Assembly (NCBI GenBank): GCA_022457155.1
Contig: JAJGOT010000002.1
Span: forward strand, 2,473,501-2,537,500
From: Cladopsammia gracilis
Lineage: Eukaryota; Cnidaria; Anthozoa; Scleractinia; Dendrophylliidae
DNA: 64,000 nt
Direction: 5' to 3'
Below, one piece after another: positions 11,641 to 23,516 of this stretch. Under the pieces are notes generated by a model, which saw only the letters and a list, made by a program, of their open reading frames with translations, searched no databases and had not been told where the DNA came from. Position 1 is the stretch's first letter; the number at the start of each line of letters is the position of its first letter. A program made the position numbers and the translations under genes.

Positions 11641-14003
11641 CCAAGCTGACAGCAAAGCTCCCATGGAACACCTTTATGTTACAGAGAAATTTATGTAATC
11701 AGAATAACAAATGAGGGCAGGATGTGAACCACTGAATACAGCTTCGATTAATGGAAACCATACAATTAAGCTAAGCCACCAACTCACTGATTTAAATAAT
11801 ATAAAACAAAGGTCTGTGGCTATGATGTACATATGCAGGGCTCACACCTTGACTATTCAATGTAGATGTCGACCATTTCACGATTATGGAATTCGTCTGC
11901 ACTATAATTTACTTCAAGGTGCTTCGTGTGTGTTTGGCAAGGAACTTTTCAATGAAGGCCTACAGTGCAGGTCCAGTATTACACTGTCAGTGTTTGTTCA
12001 GAAAATATCCATAACTATTTTTGGTTTGTGACAACTTTAGTTTAGCTTCATGCTTTCCTCGAAAATATTTGGCCTTAGACACCCCCTCACCCACACACTT
12101 TCTCCTTCAGAATTTTTATGAGTATGGATATTTCCTGAAACCACACTAAAATTGTGGCAAGTCCGCACCTGTGAGAGTCTTGCTATCCTTGCAAATAGCC
12201 CCAAGAAGCAAATGCAGAAACTCTCTTCTTGGTCCCCCCAAATCAATGGCATCCTCATCTTCTGCCTTGAAGCTGGTAAATGTGACCTCTAGCAAAGTTT
12301 TAGCATCCGCAAATTTCCTCCTCTTGAAATGGGGTGCAGCTGTTGCCCAAACTGATAATCTGCTTACAACTATGTTTCGGTGTGGGCCATTAACATGTTG
12401 ACTGACATGATTTTTTATGTCTTCGATGAGTTGCTCTTCAGAGATTTCCTCAGACAAGTTGGGACCTGGCTGTTGGTAATTTTCTTCGTGTTGTTGAAGA
12501 CTTTCCTTGATAGCCTCATCAATAGCTTCTGCCTCAGTGAGCCCAATAGGTCTAAAGTATTTCAGATTAAAAACCAAGTAACATCACATTACTGGTACAA
12601 CAAGGATAACTGGATTATGAATTATATTCAATAATTTTGTCAATGCTTGCCATGTAAGGTGGTGTGCAATGCAACTGATAAGAGATTTAATTGTGATCAC
12701 CAAAGCTTTTATGTGAGACTGGGACCAAACTGGGGATTATTTAGGGATAGTTACACAATTAGAATGCAACGTTTACATTTGTAAGTTATGTAATATTAAT
12801 AACATGTTTGTATTCAAAATGGCTACAAAAGGATTCAAAATACATTGAGAATATGAACAAAATGCATATCAAAACAACTAGTGTTATACATTTTGCTCTA
12901 ACAGTTTCTTTGTTCTGGTGCTCAATGTAGATCAGCAGAAAAGGTTCAGCTTATACATGACTGTTACCTAGTACTTAAAATATTTAAAGCAACAAAAGTA
13001 TGAGCACAAATTATCAAAGCTTTGTTGTACACTGCCTTATCGCTATAGATTAACACAAGTTTATTTGCATGCTTGTATCACTGCTTAAATAACTTACAAA
13101 AAATCAGTGGCCACAAAAGAATTAAGCTCGCCATCGACAGGCCTTGGAGGGATGTCTGCGCCAACAGCAGCAGCAGCTGGAAATGGAGGGTCTACAGTTA
13201 TGTCCTCCTTGTATTCCAGGTCCTCGACCTCGTCCAAAACTGATTCCTGAATATCACCCCCGTCGAGATCGAGAACTTCAAGCTTGGAGATAGGGCTCAG
13301 ATAGAGCGTCAGCCTCGAATACGACCTTCCAAGCCATTCTTTATAGCTCTTCAATAGAAAATCCTGGTCTGATCCAGGGATTTGCCTGGCAATCCTGGCA
13401 TCCTGATATGCCAGTACGTAACCCCTTTCAGCATTAAAGGTATGATCAAAGTCTTTCCGTTTTTTGATTGCCGCATCTTTCACATCGTTGTAATTTGAGC
13501 TGACCTCAACTTTGAGTGGGAGAGAACTTCCTCTGACAGGCTTGAGTACGTCACCTTCATACTCCATCAATGCGACATTGATGGTTGCCTCGCAGCTGGT
13601 TTGCTTTACCCTTTTCGTCTGCTTAAAATGGCCTCTCCGCTCTTCTGACTTTCTGTCAGCAAACTGTCGGAACATAGGGAACTGTTTTGCTGCAGGAGCT
13701 GCCGGCTCCGAAGGTGAAGCTCGCTTGCAGCTTGTCTGGCTCGTGAGTGAGGCACTGCCAACAATGTTATCCCTAGAGGATGAAGACGTCTCCGCTTCAA
13801 CTTTTCCTCTGCAATTTGGGCAAAAAGCAAATGAAGATTCCAAACCTTTGCCACAATTCCGGCAAAACATACTCGATCGATCAAAGATGGCTTCTGTTTG
13901 CAACGAGACTATTGAAAGCGCGGCAAACAACGCGACCAGGCCTCAATGACAGTGTAGTCCCAGGGCCTTTTGTCCATTTTTAGCCCTTTGGGTGCCAGGA
14001 ATA

Positions 14004-14143
14004 ATTTTGTGCACTGGGAACTCATTTGTGCACTGAAAAACAAATTTGTGCACTAAGAAAATATATTTGTGCACTGAAAAAAACATATTTGTGCACTGAA
14101 AAATAAATTTGTGCACTGAAAAATACATTTGTGCACTGAACTC
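14004..14143. repeat. Minisatellite, ~7 units of 20-22 bp (TTTGTGCACTGAAAAA)
   Basis: TTTGTGCACT recurs at a 19-22-bp step, each time followed by an A-rich spacer. The array lies 130 bases upstream of the HECT start codon. Degenerate copies of the same unit reappear at 14813-14946. Confidence 0.85.
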
Positions 14144-14812
14144 GCGTGAATTAAGGCATGGCTCCTTGTGTAATATTGGGTTTTCATCATTTTTTCTAGC
14201 TTTATTCAGCGACCCCTAATATTTGATCTTATGACCATGCACTAAGAAACAAAACCATTTTTGGATGATACCCTGTGTCTGTTGGGGTCACATGACCAGC
14301 CACGCCCCAAATTATGCAAAATTTAGAATTTTCAGATTATGGCATGAAAATTCAATTAAAAGCTCCCGTTTTTCCTTCCTTAGTCTTTCATTTACAGAGT
14401 GATGCGTAAAATTAAACGGGGAATTTCGAAAACTGTTATTGCTGCATAATTATTCATTGTTTTCCTCTAGTCCCAGTCCCTCTCTAAAATTAAAACGTTA
14501 TGGTTTACAGAAAACAAATAACTTTGAAAAACCCCGATTAGTTCCATAAACCCTGTACTAATGGTCATTGATAGAAAACAAACTAAGTAGAAAAATATTT
14601 TTCCAAAATCTCGTAAATTTCGATCAAAAAAATTGCTAAAAATTGGGCGTGGCAAGTCACGTGACGTAGCAAGTCCATTCATGTAAGCGAAAAATTTTTA
14701 TTTCAACAATTACAAGCCTCTTAGAAAGTTTAAAGTCAATAAGTCAAATATGTTTTAAAATAAACCACCCCCCTTTAAATCGAATGAGACCCATTTTTTA
14801 ATTCACCCGAGT

Positions 14813-14946
14813 ATTTGTGCACTGAAAAATATATTTGTGCACTAAGAAACATGCCCGTGTATTAGAAAATGAAATTGTGAACTGAATTAGTTAAATTAAT
14901 GCATTAAGATCAATATTAATGCACTGAAATTTTTATTTGTGCATTG
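14813..14946. repeat. Second, degenerate block of the same minisatellite
   Basis: About six units related to TTTGTGCACTGAAAAA, more diverged than the first block and in the same orientation. The two arrays bracket about 670 bp of unique AT-rich DNA, which suggests one repeat-ended element or an old array split by an insertion. Confidence 0.65.
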
Positions 14947-17900
14947 CATATATGGGCCACCGTAGGATACGGTTGAAAGCAGTGGAAGGAAGCGATTAGC
15001 CAAACGTGCAAGCTAGTTAACTAACTCGCCGTTTGTTTTCAGTTGTCAAAGCAGCAAAAAGAACTTCACAACACAGGTATAAAAGCTCAAATAAAATGTG
15101 CTTTGCTCTTGTCCTAAAGTGCATTTTATCAATAAGTCAGACATTTTTTCAAGATGTACATAACAGTCAAGACTTTCTTCTAGATTAACAATTAGTAACA
15201 ACACTGAGTTGAAATTGCTTTACTTTCAGTTTGCAAGCAAATATTTTGCTTCGGGCTGTTTCGAGGCTGTTAAAAAATCTCAAATGTTTTGCAATAATTT
15301 TGCCCTCTAGGTTATAAACAAGTATAGGGCCGAGAAAAATTGATGTGTAATTCACTTCAGTTTTTAGAAGCTTCAGTTTCAGTTTCTCAAACACTCAAAA
15401 CACAATTACCCAGTTGGCCCCATGCGTTTACGATCAGCTTTAAAAATAGCTTTAAAGAACCAATTCGTTTTTTGTAGACAACTTTCTGAAGAAAATGGTT
15501 GACTACTATCAACCGAAAAGCGGTCATTTTGTTCAACAACCTCGCGTATGTTTTTTCTTTCAAACATGCAGTAGCAAAAGTGCGGTAAGCTAAGTAAGGC
15601 CTGGCAAAGCCTGGCTATTAAACTCTCTGGGCTAAACTACGAAACGTTATTTCTTCCAATGTGGCTAAACTGTAAAACAATTCTTTCGGAAGCAAAATTT
15701 GTGTCCGGGAAACAATAATGTTTTTGATTTGATTAATTAACATTACATTGCGTCCAGGAAGCAAGATTTGCGTCCACAAAAAAAAATTTCTTGCGCTGCT
15801 AAATTGGTAAACTTTTCCGTTTGCAACAATGTTTCTGCAACTTTGTTTCCTAGTTTAGCCGGGCCCTCCGTTTGGTAACAAAAATATTCATTTTCATCAA
15901 TAAAAGATCCCACACTAATTGCCTTTTTATCTGCTTATTTATCAAAAGAATAGAGCCATATCATGGCGAGAAAACTTACCTAAACAAAATCTCATAGTCG
16001 CGGCAACGACTTTGGCCTGAAATCTTGTTGTCGACGAAAGGTTGACAATGAGTTTGCTTGTTTGCGTGATAGTGACACGGCCATTACGCATGCGCACAAT
16101 ACAGAAAATGGAAATCTCGTACTCGTACTCGTAGTCGGATCTAAAGGTCTCTACTATTGTTGAATAGTTGTTCCATTATCAATGCAAAGAAATAGATAAA
16201 CTAAAATAAATTGCACTTTTTTGTTTTTGGTTTAATTGTTTTTATTTAATTGCTACAGTAAAACCTTGAGGATTTTCTCACCAAAGAAATAGGTTAAGCA
16301 TAATCTGGACACTCAAAGCAACCGGAAAATTCTCCCCACAACTTCTTTGCTACTTCAGCATCTCTGCACTCCAAGTGCCTCACAAACCCACATGAAGAGT
16401 CATTGATGAGAGCAACTGGCTGGTGTTTGACTGATAGATACGCTGCATCTCAAACAGACTCGGACAGTACAAGTGTCTTGGATGCCACAGTACACTATCG
16501 GATTAATGTTTGAATTAACAAGCATTATGCATATGTATGCAAATAAAAAAATTGATAATTTAAAACCATACCCTAATTCCTTTTACTTTTCTAAGACAAT
16601 ATTATTTTGACAATATTTGTCTTATAGTTTCTTCCTATTTCCAGTAATGCTGTTCATTACACTTACGGTAGGTACATGTATTATTGGGGGTTGAAGAAAA
16701 AGCAATAACTGAATTTTTGACAGGGGTTCGTGATAAAAACCTTTTGCATTTGGAATGTTGAAAAAGTGGCCATGGTTTTTCAGGAACAATGGCAACAATT
16801 AGATGAAACATTGTAAGTATTGAGTGGAATGGACACATCCTTTGGCAGTGCATTATTCCTCTTCAGCCCCCAAGAATAATATGTAATCATAATGTAGTGG
16901 TGTATGGTTCAATTCCTGGGGTTACAATTCCCCTCCCCCCCCCACCCCTTCCCCAAGCAAACCTTGGGACAAAGTCGTTCATTGTGGCCCAGTGGTGGGA
17001 ACAGTTGAAATAACTACTTGCACATACTGACTGTAAGGATTGACTCACGGTATTGATAAAGAAATCTGAGAATTATTTCACTATGGGTGGAGGAGAACAT
17101 CCCTTCAGAAAAGAAATCATCTTGAATTCAGGCGGTGGTTCATTTTAGATTTTTTTTTTTGTATTTTGGACTGGTTTGAGTTTCAGGGGCTTTGAAGACT
17201 TCATTGTTTAAGGCTGATGGAGAACATTTTTTTTATTTTACAATTTTCAGCAGCTTACCCCATGCCTGCAGACCATATGGTAAAACCCACCAGTTTTACC
17301 TGCCTTCTGTTATATCCGTGACAGGGACAAAAGCCACATATTATTCCCTGATACAGTGTATGTCTGATCTCATCTTAGCCTTAAAAATGGATTAAATGTT
17401 AAGTTAGAGCCCAATGTCCATGATATATAGTCTCAAATGTTATCTAAAGTACCTGGGGGAGATGTTGGCCACTCGAGCTTAGCATTCACAAGGTGGCGAG
17501 GGTGAATTTTGGGGGTTGTAGCAAAATTAAATACTCCAAGGTACTATTGTAACTTATTGCATCCTTGCTTGAGGTTGTACTTTTCCAGTTTGAATATGTT
17601 GACTACAGTTCCATTGATCTCAAAATGAATTTCTTTTTGTGGTATACAGAAATACATTTGAAATAAAAGCCCATTTGCATGCTGCTCTTTAGCCTCTTCT
17701 TCTTTGTTTTTGTCATTGTGCTGCCCTCTATATATATACCTTAAAAGCTCTATTGAGCCCCCTTTTGGAAGTTAAAGTTTTTTTTTCAATAACCCCCCTC
17801 CCTACATTAAGTCACTCCCCCCTTACGACCTACCCTATCTCAAACATGTTTAAAATAATTAAGCCTTCCAACTATACGATTTACTGTTTGCCAAAACTGA

Positions 17901-18682
17901 CCACAGTACCATACAACAATATTCATACTCAGCCCATCAATAATATTTCAAATATTTCAATTTTTTCGTCTTGATTAGATTGTGGAGTGCTGTTTGATCA
18001 CCTGTGTTTAGAATAAAGAGTACTAAAATGGAGGCCTCAGTTTACGTCTTGCCGTGTGTATTACTAATTGTAACATGAGATATAATGATATGTTTAGGGT
18101 GTAATAGGGGATAGAAGTAAATCTTGATTAATTGGCTCTTAAAAAAATACTGATGTATTCATGCTTCCTACACTTCTACAAACAGGAGGTTTATTAAATC
18201 TACTGAAGTTATTTCAGGAAATATCCTGGATGTTAAAGTTTGTGATTAAAAGAAAGGGCCCCGGCCTGGAAAACTCCTAAGATAATTTATTATCGATGGA
18301 TGCTTAAGCCTGACTTCTTTCGTGAAATAAGGCTTTTTTGGTTTGTTAGTCAAGAAATCAATAAATTTTTGTGCAAATAACATTCCTTTTTTGTTACCTA
18401 AAAAAGAATCGTGTCCTATATAAAAAAACATGTTGCGGTTGTTAGGGAGTGCGTAAGTCGTCAATAACGTTTCCAACACAGAGTGAAGCAGTCAGATTTT
18501 TAGATTTTTGGTTGAAACCGACACTAGGTTAGGGCTTTTTTCCTCGCCAACGGCCTGTGCCAAGAGATAGACGCTCTTCTTTTCGGCTGTGTTCCTTATC
18601 GCGTCCGCTCAAAGAGCGGGTGCAATAAAACAGGTGGAAGGGAGCATTAAAGTCTGGCTCGGCAAGCACTCTTGTGTATGTT
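14947..18682. other. Sparse AT-rich stretch without a recognisable gene
   Basis: No frame here looks like a conserved protein. Noted items: a GTAAGT splice-donor-like site on the minus strand near 15977-15983, upstream of the HECT gene, next to GC-richer sequence (15990-16140) that could be an untranslated first exon or promoter; a C run near 16930; and a short pyrimidine-rich stretch around 17750-17825. None is strong enough to call. Confidence 0.4.
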
Positions 18683-18690
18683 GTCTTTTC

Positions 18691-19286
18691 AGGGGCACCC
18701 AACAAATCTGTTCCTCACTTTATCTGTTTCCCAGTGGAATTATTGCTGGCTGGCAAAATATTCTGTACATATTTTTTTAATTACCATTTTTGCGCTCGTT
18801 GACTTGAGAAAGGAATCGCAAGAACAAACTGAGCTGGCTAACTTGAGCAGACCGAAATGAGACTGGATTGAAGAAAATCAGAGGACACTTTGGGGCTTAA
18901 AAGGGTTCAGCTTCGTAGCAACAAATTTAAGCAGTACTTAGACCGAACAGGTTAAGTTCGAGATGGCAGTAAATGTACAAAACAATAAACAAAAAGCTTC
19001 AAATAGTTTTCCAATAATGTTTCATTAGTTCCCAAGCCCCTTTTGGAAACATTATTATTGTTTTTTTTTTTTTCATTTATTCATTGTTTTAATTGCTGGC
19101 TGGCAAACAGACATTTTTTTATCCAGCTGGCTGGGAATTTCCCTAAGTGTTATGCTGGGAAGAAGGAACAGATATATTTTTTATTGGCAACGTAGAAGAA
19201 CAACTGGAAATTCTTTTATATCTTTTATTTTAATTCATTTAAGTAAAATAATACATTTTACCAAAGATTGTTCGTTGGGTGCCCCT
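18691..19286. mobile_element. Non-autonomous hAT element (596 bp) with 8-bp target duplication
   Basis: Terminal inverted repeats AGGGGCACCCAAC (left) and GTTGGGTGCCCCT (right) are flanked by perfect 8-bp duplications GTCTTTTC at 18683-18690 and 19287-19294. Eight-base duplications and short G-rich termini are hallmarks of hAT transposition. A subterminal inverted word (TGCTGGCTGGCAAA / CCAGCTGGCTGGGAA region) lies inside. There is no transposase, so mobility would need one in trans. Confidence 0.85.
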
Positions 19287-19607
19287 GTCTTTTCGAGCCA
19301 GTACAGCTTTAATTCCCCAAGCTATCATCCTCCAGTGTCCTTTGCTCAACTTTTCCTTTATCTTGGTAAAAATTAACCTAAAATTTAGATAAAAGGGGGC
19401 AATTTGAACACCAAACTAGTGTTTCTTTACTTCAGTTTTACGAGAGGAAATTCCCAATAGTCTTACAGTGTACTTAAATGCTTACTACTGCAGCAATTCT
19501 TTTCTTTGCCCTCCCCAAGGTAAACCTCTCCAGCAATTCCACAAGTGCAAACCCGAAAGAAAGTAGAGTTTTCTGTATGAAAGGCCATGTGCCAAAAGCT
19601 TTCTTGA

Positions 19608-20848
19608 TTGAAGTCAAGAAAAAGTAGAAGGCCTTGGATGCATGTGTTTTGCAGCGGCATCATTGAAAATCATTGGCATTCCTTGAAGACAATTTTCGAC
19701 CAAGAGGATAAAAGGCAAAGGGGAAGTAAGAAGTCGGAAATGAGCTCCGCGGAAGTTTACAAAAGCAACTGGAGGTTCTTTGACATAATGGTTTTTACAA
19801 AGGATTGTAGTGCTGTTGACGAGTCTACATCAACTGAGTGTTGATTCAGGTAAGTCGAAATCTACTACTCGCCTTTTTTACAAATGGCATGAAGAACTTT
19901 ATTCTGTGCTGGAAAAAATAAAAAGGAATGAAAAAAATTGACTCATGGATCTCAAAATTGGGGCTAAAGAATTTGTAGCACGTCACCTAGCTCGCTATGG
20001 ATTAAGAAAAGCCTCAAAGTTTTGAATAACTTTAATGTAGTAGCAATAGAGATGCCAATTCAAATTAAAAAATGATGATTTAAAATTGTTGACCCAATAT
20101 TTTTTCTTTGTTAACACGTCATTATCAATCTCTCCTTGATTTTAAATTGCAACTTAGGAGATTTTATGAGAAAAAATTATTTCAGCATAATTTGTGCCTT
20201 TATGACCAGGCTCAGATCTCATGTTTAAGAACTCGGCTGAGTTAGAGATCGTTTTTATTGCTGATCATAAGGCAATTTCAAGCGATTTCCGAATACCTGG
20301 CTGCATATCTCAGAATGATTTGAAGAGGAGAGCAATAATTTATTATATGAAAACAAACTGGTGTTTTTTATGAGATGCAAACAAGTATAGTGCCTTGTAT
20401 TTTAAAATACAGCCATGTTTTTATGTTTGAATTATGACAGGAAATGTTGAAGAAGATGAGTCAGTCTCAAAAAAAGAAAAAAAAGGAAAAGGGAAAAATG
20501 TCTACAAAGGAGATTGAATCAATGAGGATGACATTGTACCAAAATGCTATGGAAGCTCTAAAGTGTAATGACCAGGAATTTCCATCTCAGCCAGTGCTTG
20601 AAGAAGAGGCTTTTGGGAGAACTGTCACTGAAACGCTATCTAGATTTACGTCAAGGCAGAGAGCAATCGCTAAGAAAAGGATTAGTGATATCTTGTATGA
20701 AATTGAAATGCGATTTGAAAATAACCCAACCAGTCCTTTTATGTTTCCTGCATTCTCTCCCCCAAGTTTCTGCACTCTGCTTGATTACCAGCAGGCAAAT
20801 TGCATGGCCAAGCAAACCCCAGCTACTTCTTCACATTACACGGTATAA
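19608..20848 (+). pseudogene. MADF/BESS-like DNA-binding protein fragment, two exons
   Basis: The first piece (19608-19844) carries aromatic and charged spacing like the end of a MADF or Myb/SANT-like domain (SSAEVYKSNWRFFDIMVF) and stops at a TGA just before a GTAAGT donor (19850 on). The second piece follows an acceptor (TATGACAG, near 20435-20441) and encodes KKMSQSQ, a Lys-rich linker and a helical segment (FGRTVTETLSRFTSRQRAIA) like a BESS motif, ending at 20848. Such two-domain proteins occur as cnidarian transcription factors and as accessory proteins of PIF/Harbinger elements. The TGA before the donor suggests decay or a misjudged exon edge. Family assignment rests on my reading of motifs only. 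Confidence 0.45.
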
Positions 20849-22300
20849 TCATATCACTAACAAAATTTTCTATTGCTTATCCACTCCCCTTATATTTGTT
20901 ACATAATTGTAGAATGGTCCTGTGGGTGTCAATTACAGCTGTCCAATAACATCAATGGATACAGGTCTGTGATTGGACACCTACACATTTAAATGGTTTT
21001 GCTGTTTCTTCCGATGATTGCAAAAATCATAGAAAATATCCTTGGTCTTTAAATAGGCAAAAGTTCACTTGACATTTTAATCTCAAATTTTATTCTTGAT
21101 TTGATCAATAATTAGTAATTGGACCTTGTGTCGTACAATTTGTTGGTTGACATGCTCATAATTTCACTGAATTTTGCAGTTTCACTGGTTGACTGCATTG
21201 CCATGTTTCATGCATGCCATGTTTCAATTATGAATAATGCAATTATGGTTTTGGAGCGGTTACCAACTTCAAGATCTCCATTGGTGGTTATGTCAGAGAT
21301 GAATCCACACAATTTCCAATTGGGTATATCTTTATTGCGCACATGGAAGCATTTGGTGAAGAAACTGTTAAGTATGTGTCATGTACGCCATTGTTTTCGC
21401 ATTTTTAAAAAACAAATTGCTTATTTGAAATGATCAGTTTCTTATCTGCTAATTAATCATATACAGGTTATGCCAAAAACAAAAGGGTTTTGTTTTGGTA
21501 TGCAATTTGTGTAAACATAGTTAAATATCGCACATTGAATAACTCATTGCCACTCATTCCTACCCTTGTCATAAAAGGCTATTGTTTCTAGAGACGACAA
21601 TGCAGTGAACAAAAGAATGAGGCAGTGACAAGGGAAGAGAATCAGACGAAATGCTAGTGAGGGGAATTATTCGAAAGGTGAGTAAATTCAACCACTGCCC
21701 TATTTGTTTTGGTATGCAATTTATATAAAAATGGTTAAATATCACACATTGAATAAGTGCTTTATTTGGCATCAAAGCTTATGCCAAACCCAAAAGGGTT
21801 TTGTTTTGTATGCAACTTGTGTAAAAATGGTTAAAGTGCACCTAACCCCAACATGTTTGTTTCACTTTATCAACTCTATATACGTTGAACAGTTGAATAT
21901 TTCTTGTTTTTAACGTTGCATTAGTTAGTGAATTATAGAGGTTTGAAAACGGTGGATGTAGGTTCCAGTTCTGTTCATATGTTTTTGTTGTTTGTGTGTC
22001 CAGCGGTTGATTACCTTAACTTAGGCCCAGGCCCACGCAAACAGGACATGTGGGCAGAAGGTCACCATGTTTTGGGGTGTTCTTTCTATAGTTTATGTTC
22101 AGTTTAGTTATCCACGTTTTATCGGACAGCCGACATCAGCAAACGTGTTTGTAAGTATTTTTCTAGGCTGTTCTGTATTTTCCTTTTTTTATGTATCTAA
22201 GTTTGCCTCTTTTGTATTTGTTTTCACTTAGAAACCGTGCCTATCGTGCTTGTTTGGTTAGTGAATGAATCGCACGAGTTTGACACCTAAGAGTTGTTCA
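20849..22300. other. Gene-free stretch with a local repeat
   Basis: Apart from the repeats at 21463-21842 (listed separately), nothing here is recognisable. The open frames lack conserved motifs. Confidence 0.4.
21463..21842. repeat. Three partial copies of a ~75-bp unit
   Basis: Copies at about 21463-21545, 21702-21760 and 21777-21835 share GGGTTTTGTTTTGGTATGCA, TTTGTGTAAA and GGTTAAATATCACACATTGA-like blocks, all in the same orientation with unequal spacing. Confidence 0.65.
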
Positions 22301-22304
22301 GTGA

Positions 22305-23500
22305 TTGTTGGCTGTAAAAGGATTATCTCGTGTTCGTCAAAGTAATAAAAAACTGAAGGTAAAAAATCTGTGGATTTTGGCAGCTACAGTGGAGTTCTCA
22401 GATATGTTGAGCACTCAACATATAGATGACAGAGGGCCACCATCACAACAAGTAGACCCTGGAGATGACTCCACTGTATCAGGAGTTCTCCTCCCGGAGC
22501 CAGGAGTGAATGTGGAAGAACAGATACCGTCGACAGTGAACCAGCTAACAACCGATCCTGGACCACCTAATGATAACAGTGCAACCCAGTCAGCAGAATG
22601 CCCTGTAATCCCATAGCCCACAACAAACTCCACTTCAGCGTCAGAGTTCGCTACACCATACGTCTTCTCTATGGCTTTTCCTTGCTTGTTCCCAACTGGT
22701 CAGGGTGATTTTCATATAAACAGTCCAAGAACGTGTACCTGTCTTCACGAGTGGGCTGTGTTACCAAGATGAGCGGTTTGCCAAGCACAAAGTATGGAAA
22801 TTTGACGTGCACAACATGATCATGACGAAACGTGTACTAGAACAAAGCAGATACTTTGTTGGTCAACAACTCAGACCTACACATACTGTGGGAGCCCTGC
22901 AAGAACGTTTTGTCAGGGGTGACTACTGTTGTGAACAGGCTACTGTACTTTGGTGCAAGTCTCCGTGGCACCTCACAGTACTGGGAACAGGGGCACAGGG
23001 AGCTTCGAGCTTTGATGCAGAAGCTGTTCAGAGTTCTACTTCCCTCCCCTTAGAAGACTTCTGAAGCAGTATATTGTGCAGACCACTGGTAAAATTGTTG
23101 ATCTGCAAGACAGCAATGCATGGTTCAAAGCAGTTCAAGAGACCATTCATCATGTGGCAAGTTACTTTGATATAAGCACTCAGGCGTACCATGACAAGGT
23201 AGTGAAGCCTGTGTTTTGTGTTACTGACTACTGGTACTGATACGAATTTGTCAAATCTTGTGGACAAATTTATTGGCATCAGCTGATCTGGAGTCATGAC
23301 AGAAATCCCCACCGGCTACTCCATGAAGCCACAGACCAAGGGTGTGGTACAGAGAAATATGCTTCTAGGCTGGGTCAGTGGGCTGAACAAAACTTGGACA
23401 TGACGGCATCTCACCCGGCTGGTCATGACAAAAATGGAGAGCCAAGGAAGGAATTTTGGCCACCGCCTGCGATACAGCTGAACCTTTTAACAGATTTTTT
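22305..23500 (+). pseudogene. Helitron-like replicase N-terminal-domain fragment
   Basis: Conceptual translation over three frames shows blocks typical of the Helitron-like N domain found in PIF1-type Helitron proteins: FPTGQGDFHINSPRT (about 22685-22730), HNMIMTKR followed by LEQSRYF (22807-22860), TVLWCKSPWHLTVLG in one frame and LYFGASLRGTSQYW in another (22940-22990), and WAEQNLDMTASHPAGHD (23375-23425). Frames change several times and there is a stop at 22614. No HUH nuclease or helicase remains because the fragment is cut at 23500 by a LINE insertion. I infer an old Helitron remnant. Confidence 0.6.
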
Positions 23501-23516
23501 AAACCTGTTTATTGTG

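Larger units (their letters stand above)
6896..13870 (-). pseudogene. Zinc-ribbon HECT-domain E3 ubiquitin ligase gene, 3' end decayed
   Basis: Six exons fit on the minus strand with GT/AG borders and matching phases: 13870-13098, 12551-12169, 11225-11005, 10560-10360, 9208-9017, 7150-6896. Exon 1 begins with a zinc ribbon (CRNCG...CPNC) followed by a long linker. Exon 2 starts the HECT fold (DAIDLGGPRREFLHLLLGAI), exons 3-5 give the rest of the N-lobe, and exon 6 carries the C-lobe with the catalytic Cys (QTCSN, codon at 6987-6989). HECT enzymes accept ubiquitin on that Cys and pass it to a substrate. Exons 1-4 are open, but exon 5 has a one-base frameshift near 9105, and exon 6 has TGA (7071-7073), TAA (6966-6968) and a further frame change. 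The start at 13870 (MFCRNCG) is preferred to one 20 codons upstream because it opens on the ribbon. Similar ligases form large families in cnidarians. Confidence 0.8.

Noticed and set aside
13512..13949. 145-codon plus-strand frame over HECT exon 1
   Set aside because: It lies antisense to the coding exon with the zinc ribbon and shows no domain of its own.
14004..14143. CRISPR-like array of short repeats
   Set aside because: The units have no unique spacers of constant length, vary in sequence, and the DNA is eukaryotic; it is a minisatellite.
17753..17974. 73-codon frame in the pyrimidine-rich stretch
   Set aside because: Its composition simply follows base bias; no domain, no splice context.
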